A stretch of DNA of 64,000 nucleotides from Streptomyces sp. NBC_01428 (GTDB lineage Bacteria > Actinomycetota > Actinomycetes > Streptomycetales > Streptomycetaceae), in NCBI RefSeq assembly GCF_036231965.1, contig NZ_CP109499.1, positions 6,758,001 to 6,822,000 of the forward strand, given 5' to 3'. The notes beneath the pieces are model-generated. The model was not told the DNA's origin, did not search any database, and saw nothing but the letters and a program-made list of their open reading frames with translations. The translations under genes and the position numbers were made by a program. Each line of letters begins with the position of its first letter. Positions within the stretch are counted from its first letter, which is position 1. Below are positions 59,658 through 64,000 of this stretch, piece after piece.

Positions 59658-60650
59658 ATGCGCCGCAAGGCAAGCCTGATCCTGCTCGCGCTCGCCGTGT
59701 TCTTCACGGCACTGTCCCCGCTGCTGCGCTGGTACGCGTTCCCGCGGCTGGCCAAGGTCCCCGCCGGCCAGTACCAGGACATGGTCCTGGAGGCGAAGGA
59801 CGCGACCCTCCTCGACTACGGCACCATGCAGGCGAAGAAGGTCCCCGAGGTCACCATCGTGCAGACCCTCAAGGGCAACGTCGCCGCCTCCGAGCGGATC
59901 GAACGCACCGCGGGCCGCGACGTCGTCGTCTGGGACTCCCTCTCCTACGTCCAGGGTCCCGACGGGAAGATGGTCTCCAAGCTTCCCGAGCGCTACATCT
60001 TCGACGCCCACAGCCAGGACCCCGTCCACGCCACCGGCGAGTCCGTCGACGGCGACCCTGTCACCCGCGAGGGCATCGAGTTCAAGTGGCCCTTCCGGAC
60101 GGAGAAACGGGACTACGAGTACTTTGACGCGCAGACCCGCACCTCGGCGCCCATCCACTACAAGGACACCCGGACCTTCCGGGGCGTCACGGTGTACTAC
60201 TTCGAGCAGACCATCCCCTGGACGAAGGTGACGTTCCCCAAGATCATGCCCGTCCAGGGCATCACCCCGGAGTCCGTCGCCAAGACCGGCACCACCCGCT
60301 GGTACACCACCGTCCGCAAATTCTGGGTCGAACCGCTCACCGGAGCACCCGTCTACGGCGAGGAGATCCACAAGGAGGAGCTGCGCGGCGGCACCCTCCT
60401 CGGCGGCCGGGACAAGGTGACCGCCTTCTCCGGGCACGTGAAGATGCGCGAGGACTACATCGAGCACACCGTCGACCTCGTCAAGTCCAACCGCACCCTC
60501 ATCCTGCTGCTGACCTCGTACCTCCCCTGGGGCTTCCTCGTCCTCGGTATCGCCCTGCTGGCCCTGTCCCTCTACCTGGAAGCCCGTGGACGCAGGCCCG
60601 GCGACGCCGCACCGGCCCCGGTCACCGACCCCGAACCCGTCAGCGCCTGA
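59658..60650 (+). CDS. DUF3068 (porin PorA-like) membrane protein
   Basis: A 330-residue DUF3068 protein. An N-terminal helix (LILLALAVFFTALSPLLRWYAFPRL) and a C-terminal helix (LLLTSYLPWGFLVLGIALLALSLYLEAR) flank a large extracellular beta-rich part with IEFKWPFRTEKRDYEYFD and YYFEQTIPWTKV. The family is actinobacterial; mycobacterial relatives are lipid-linked or porin-like, but no function is proven. The last 11 bases overlap the hrpB gene. Confidence 0.85.
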   Translation: MRRKASLILLALAVFFTALSPLLRWYAFPRLAKVPAGQYQDMVLEAKDATLLDYGTMQAKKVPEVTIVQTLKGNVAASERIERTAGRDVVVWDSLSYVQGPDGKMVSKLPERYIFDAHSQDPVHATGESVDGDPVTREGIEFKWPFRTEKRDYEYFDAQTRTSAPIHYKDTRTFRGVTVYYFEQTIPWTKVTFPKIMPVQGITPESVAKTGTTRWYTTVRKFWVEPLTGAPVYGEEIHKEELRGGTLLGGRDKVTAFSGHVKMREDYIEHTVDLVKSNRTLILLLTSYLPWGFLVLGIALLALSLYLEARGRRPGDAAPAPVTDPEPVSA

Positions 60651-63237
60651 GCCGCGCGTTCGTGTACCGCGTCGGCTCCGCCGTCGCCGGGTCCTCGGGC
60701 CACGGATGCTTCGGATACCGGCCCCGCAGCTCCGCCCGTACGCCCTTGTACCCGTCCTTCCAGAAGGAGGCCAGGTCCGCCGTCACCGCGGCGGGCCGGC
60801 CGGCGGGGGAGAGCAGGTGCACCAGCACGGGGACCCCGGCGACCGCGGGCGACGCCTGCAACCCGAACATCTCCTGCAACTTCACCGCGAGCACCGGCTG
60901 TTCGGGATCGCCGTAGTCGACGCGGATCCGTGAACCGCTCGGCACCCCGATCCGCTCGGGGGCCAGCTCGTCGAGTCGGCCCGCCTCGCCCGTGGACCAC
61001 GGCAGCAGCCGGTTCAGCGCCTGCCCGGCGTCGATCCGCGCAAGGTCCGCCCGCCGCCGCGCCCGGCTCAGCTCCGGCTCCAGCCACTCCTCCACGCGCC
61101 CGTGCAGCGCCTCGTCACCGACGTCGGGCCACGGGGCGCCGAGCCGCCGGTGCACGAACGCCAGCCGCTGCCGCAGCACTTCGGCGTCCGCCGACCACCG
61201 CAGCAGCCCGAACCCCTCCTCCCGCAGCCCCTCCAGCAACGCCTCCCGTACGAGCCCGGAGCCGGCGTTCCGCAGCGGTCGCACCGCCAGTTCCACCGCA
61301 CCCAGCCGCTCCACCCGCCGCGCGACGACGTCACCCTGCGCCCAGTGGACCTCGTCGCCCTCGGAGTGCAGCCCGGCGGCGGCCCGCCGTGCCGTGCCCT
61401 CGTCCGTGACGGCGGCGAGCCGCACCCGCGCGTGGCCGCTCCCGACGGGACGGTCGGCGACGGCCACCGCCAGCCAGGCAGCACCGCGCAGCGAGGAACC
61501 CTCCCCGACATCGGCACGGGTGCCGTTGACCATGAGATGCGAGGCGCCCTGCACGCGCGCGAGGCGCTCGGGGAACGCCAGCGCCGCGACGAGCCCGACC
61601 ACCCGGTCGTCCCCGGGCGCCCCCTGCTCCGCACCGCCGGACCTCTCGGACCGCTCCCCGTCGCCGCGTTCGGCTCCCGCCCGCGAGGGCACGCCGCCGG
61701 ACGACGGCCCGCGGCCCGTCGCGGAGCCCGCCTCCGCCGCCGCCGAGCGCAGCCGGCGGGACTCGGTGCGCCAGCGGGACGCGTAGGCGTCACCGCCGCG
61801 CCGGGCCGCGCGCCAGGCCGCGGCCAGGTCGTCGCCGTACTCGCGCGGCGGCTCCTCGCTCAGCAGCGCGACCACGTCGGCGGCCCGCGCCGCGCCCACC
61901 TCCGGTGCCGCGTCCAGCAGGGCCCGCGCGAGCCGGGGATGCAGGCCCAGCCGGGACATACGGACACCGCGCTCGGTGGCCCGCCCCGAGGCGTCGACCG
62001 CGCCCACGGCCGTCAGGACGGACCGGGCCGCCGCCATCGCCCCGCCCGGCGGCGGATCCAGCAGGGCCAGCCCCGTCGCCTCCGGATCACCCCAGCAGGC
62101 CGCCTGGAGCGCGAACGCCGTCAGGTCGGCCACCTTGATCTCCGGTGCGGGGAAACGCGCCAGCCGGCCGTCCTCCGCCTCCGCCCAGCACCGGTACACC
62201 GCGCCCGGCGCCTCCCGGCCGGCCCGCCCCGCCCGCTGCCGTCCGGCCGCCTGCGAGGCCCGCACGGTCGTCAGCGCGCTCAGCCCGCGCGCGTGATCCA
62301 CCCGCGGCTCGCGCGCCAGCCCGGAGTCCACCACCACGCGCACCCCGGGAACCGTCAGTGACGACTCGGCCACCGACGTCGCGAGGACCACCCGGCGCCG
62401 GGCGGCCGCCGTGAGCACCGCGTCCTGCACGGCCGCAGGCGCCCGCCCGTGGACCTGGAGGACGTCGACGTCGCCGAGACCGCCCAGCTGTCCCGCGACC
62501 CGCGCGATCTCCCCGACGCCGGGAAGGAAGCACAGGACGTCACCCGTCCGTTCGGCCAGCGCCCGCCGTACCGTTGACGCCACGTGCGTCAGCAGTGCCG
62601 GGTCCACCCGCATCCCGTGCGGCGGCCGGACCGGACGGGCGGGCGGGGCCCACACCACCTCGACCGGATGGGAGACGCCCTGCGCCTCGACGACCGGTGC
62701 GTCTCCGAGCAGCCGGGCCCAGCCTCCCGCGTCCGTCGTCGCGGACGCGGCGACCAGCCGCAGCTCGGGACGGAGCGCGGCCCGCACGTCGAGCAGGAAC
62801 GCGGCCACCGTGTCGGCGTCCAGATGGCGCTCGTGACACTCGTCGAGCACGACGACGTCGACGCCCGACAGCTCCTGGTCCCGCTGGAGACGCTGGAGCA
62901 GGACACCCGTCGTGACGACCTCCACGCGTGCGTGGCGACCGACGACGCGCTCCCCGCGCACCGTGAAGCCGATGCTCCCGCCGACCTGCTCGCCCAGCAG
63001 CCACGCCATCCGCCGCGCCGCCGCCCGGGCCGCGATCCGCCGCGGCTCGGCCACCACCACCCGGCGCGGCGGGCGCCCGTCGCCCAGCAGCCCGGCCAGC
63101 GCCAGCGGCACCAGGGTCGTCTTGCCGGTGCCGGGCGGCGCCACCAGCACCGCCCCGCCGTGCCCCTCCAGGGCGTCGTCGAGACCGGGCAGGGCACCGC
63201 GTACGGGCAGGACGTCCAGGGCGTCGTAACGGATCAC
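60640..63237 (-). CDS. hrpB: ATP-dependent RNA helicase HrpB
   Basis: An 865-residue DEAH-box helicase of the HrpB type. Motif I GTGKT is at 36-40, motif II DECH at 132-135, SAT in VAASATTDAG is motif III, and QAAGRQRAGRAGREAPG is motif VI. The ratchet domain and the HrpB C-terminal domain with PPWP-like elements follow (SPAGRPAAVTADLASFWKDGYKGVRAELRGRYPKHPWPEDP). It unwinds RNA with ATP; its targets in Streptomyces are unknown. A 50-bp perfect palindrome lies 72 bases upstream. Confidence 0.93.
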   Translation of the reverse strand: MIRYDALDVLPVRGALPGLDDALEGHGGAVLVAPPGTGKTTLVPLALAGLLGDGRPPRRVVVAEPRRIAARAAARRMAWLLGEQVGGSIGFTVRGERVVGRHARVEVVTTGVLLQRLQRDQELSGVDVVVLDECHERHLDADTVAAFLLDVRAALRPELRLVAASATTDAGGWARLLGDAPVVEAQGVSHPVEVVWAPPARPVRPPHGMRVDPALLTHVASTVRRALAERTGDVLCFLPGVGEIARVAGQLGGLGDVDVLQVHGRAPAAVQDAVLTAAARRRVVLATSVAESSLTVPGVRVVVDSGLAREPRVDHARGLSALTTVRASQAAGRQRAGRAGREAPGAVYRCWAEAEDGRLARFPAPEIKVADLTAFALQAACWGDPEATGLALLDPPPGGAMAAARSVLTAVGAVDASGRATERGVRMSRLGLHPRLARALLDAAPEVGAARAADVVALLSEEPPREYGDDLAAAWRAARRGGDAYASRWRTESRRLRSAAAEAGSATGRGPSSGGVPSRAGAERGDGERSERSGGAEQGAPGDDRVVGLVAALAFPERLARVQGASHLMVNGTRADVGEGSSLRGAAWLAVAVADRPVGSGHARVRLAAVTDEGTARRAAAGLHSEGDEVHWAQGDVVARRVERLGAVELAVRPLRNAGSGLVREALLEGLREEGFGLLRWSADAEVLRQRLAFVHRRLGAPWPDVGDEALHGRVEEWLEPELSRARRRADLARIDAGQALNRLLPWSTGEAGRLDELAPERIGVPSGSRIRVDYGDPEQPVLAVKLQEMFGLQASPAVAGVPVLVHLLSPAGRPAAVTADLASFWKDGYKGVRAELRGRYPKHPWPEDPATAEPTRYTNARLRR

Positions 63238-63308
63238 GCACCCAGTCTCGTACGCGCGTCAAACCGGGTGCTCACGCGCGCGGGCGCTGCGTGTGCGCCC
63301 ACGCGCGT

Positions 63309-63358
63309 GCGCGTTCTCCCCTATACAGAGGCCGGCCTCTGTATAGGGGAGAACGCGC
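63309..63358. repeat. Perfect 50-bp palindrome
   Basis: The two 25-base arms (63309-63333 and 63334-63358) are exact reverse complements with no loop; the centre is GAGGCC|GGCCTC. Inside lies a stretch unusually AT-rich for this genome, CTATACAG. It is located between the end of the methyltransferase gene and the start of hrpB, both on the minus strand. It could terminate the former or be an operator of the latter. Confidence 0.9.
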
Positions 63359-63388
63359 GCACGCGGCGGTCTCCTCGTCCCGCCCGGC

Positions 63389-64000
63389 TCAGTCCCGTTC
63401 GCACACGAAGATCGCCGTGCCCGGGATGAGGTTGCCGCGCAACGGGGACCAGCCGCCCCACTCCTGGGTGTTCCAGGCGGGCCATTCCGGTTCGACGAGG
63501 TCGACCAGACGGAAACCGCCGGCCACCACGTCCCGGACCCGGTCGCCGACCGTCCTGTGGTGCTCGACGTAGACCGCGCGGCCCTCGTCGTCCTGCTCCA
63601 CATAAGGGGTGCGGTCGAAGTAGGACGCGGACACCGACAGCCCCTCGGGGCCCGGCTCGTCCGGGAACGCCCAGCGGATCGGGTGGGTGACGGAGAAGAC
63701 GAAACGGCCGCCGGGGCGCAGCACCCGGCGCACCTCGCTCAGCACCAGCACCTGGTCGGCGATGAACGGCAGCGCCCCGTACGCCGAGCAGGCGAGGTCG
63801 AAGGAGGCGTCCGCGAAGGGCAGCGCGCAGGCGTCCGCCTGCACCAGCGGCACCCCGCCGCCGATCCGCAGCGCGTGCTGGAGCTGGCGGTGGGAGAGGT
63901 CCAGGGCGACCGGGCGCGCGCCCTGGCCGGCCAGCCAGCGGGAGCACTGCGCCGCACCGGCGCCGATCTCCAGGACGTCCTTGTCCTTGAGGTCCTCCGG
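63389..64000 (-). CDS. SAM-dependent methyltransferase, 5' end outside the window
   Basis: A class I methyltransferase whose start lies beyond base 64000; 203 residues are visible. Motif I is DVLEIGAGAAQCSRWLA, followed by VALDLSHRQLQHAL (SAM ribose-binding Asp), QADACALPFADASFDLACSAYGALPF and the LRPGGRFVFSV strand. The C-terminus has WPAWNTQEWGGWSPLRGNLIPGTAIFVCERD. The substrate cannot be told. The frame is uninterrupted to the window edge. Confidence 0.88.
   Translation of the reverse strand, partial: PEDLKDKDVLEIGAGAAQCSRWLAGQGARPVALDLSHRQLQHALRIGGGVPLVQADACALPFADASFDLACSAYGALPFIADQVLVLSEVRRVLRPGGRFVFSVTHPIRWAFPDEPGPEGLSVSASYFDRTPYVEQDDEGRAVYVEHHRTVGDRVRDVVAGGFRLVDLVEPEWPAWNTQEWGGWSPLRGNLIPGTAIFVCERD

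Overview
This is a high-GC actinobacterial chromosome segment, almost certainly from a Streptomyces. The evidence is GC-saturated third codon positions, GTG/TTG starts, 1-4 base stop/start overlaps (GTGA, ATGA, TGATG), a leucine TTA codon in only one gene, an SPW_0924-type miniprotein, and a housekeeping backbone (gltBD, pyk, pdtaR, liv operon, polA) in a Streptomyces-like order.

Layout. 1-9.5 kb: glutamate synthase (gltB truncated at the left edge, gltD), a GH46 chitosanase with a TTA codon, a VWA protein coupled to a HutD-family protein, and a solitary cytochrome b (qcrB paralogue). 9.5-19.9 kb: a catabolic cluster matching the mycobacterial KstR2 regulon for steroid rings C and D (HIP). 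It has two acyl-CoA dehydrogenases (FadE32/FadE31-like), ipdF, kstR2, fadA6, ipdC, ipdB, ipdA, echA20 and two SDR genes like Rv3549c and Rv3548c. Two near-identical KstR2-like operators sit in its two divergent promoter regions. No fadD3 or fadE30 is visible. 20-23.4 kb: ankyrin protein, an HExxH protein with a zinc ribbon, secreted trypsin and a GNAT. 23.5-29.3 kb: a glycan locus with Tat-exported GH101 endo-alpha-N-acetylgalactosaminidase, GH35 beta-galactosidase (115 bp tail-to-tail overlap) and a divergent AraC regulator. 29.3-41 kb: chorismate mutase, receiver-only response regulator, pepN, a lysine-decarboxylase/lysine-N-hydroxylase pair (desA-desB-like, without desC/desD), a Tat-exported 5'-nucleotidase, a SIMPL protein and pyk. 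40.6-41.5 kb: a LAGLIDADG-type endonuclease gene next to tRNA-Leu(CAA). 41.6-48.4 kb: pdtaR and the branched-chain amino acid transporter livKHMGF. 48.4-49.6 kb holds no convincing gene. 49.6-64 kb: hotdog thioesterase, FdhF/YdeP-type molybdoenzyme, polA, a serine hydrolase, a DUF4184 membrane protein, a modular lytic transglycosylase, the miniprotein, a DUF3068 protein, hrpB and a truncated methyltransferase.

Working together: KstR2 probably senses a CoA thioester of the HIP pathway and represses both divergent units, so IpdF, EchA20, IpdAB, IpdC, FadA6 and the FadE pair would be made together for ring D and C opening and thiolysis. The GH101/GH35/AraC set suggests use of mucin-type O-glycans. 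The decarboxylase/hydroxylase pair would give N-hydroxycadaverine for a siderophore finished elsewhere.

A feature no gene explains is a strong strand asymmetry. From about 26 to 40.5 kb the + strand is C-rich and G-poor in genes of both orientations. Exactly at the pyk terminator it flips to G-rich, and stays so to about 50 kb.
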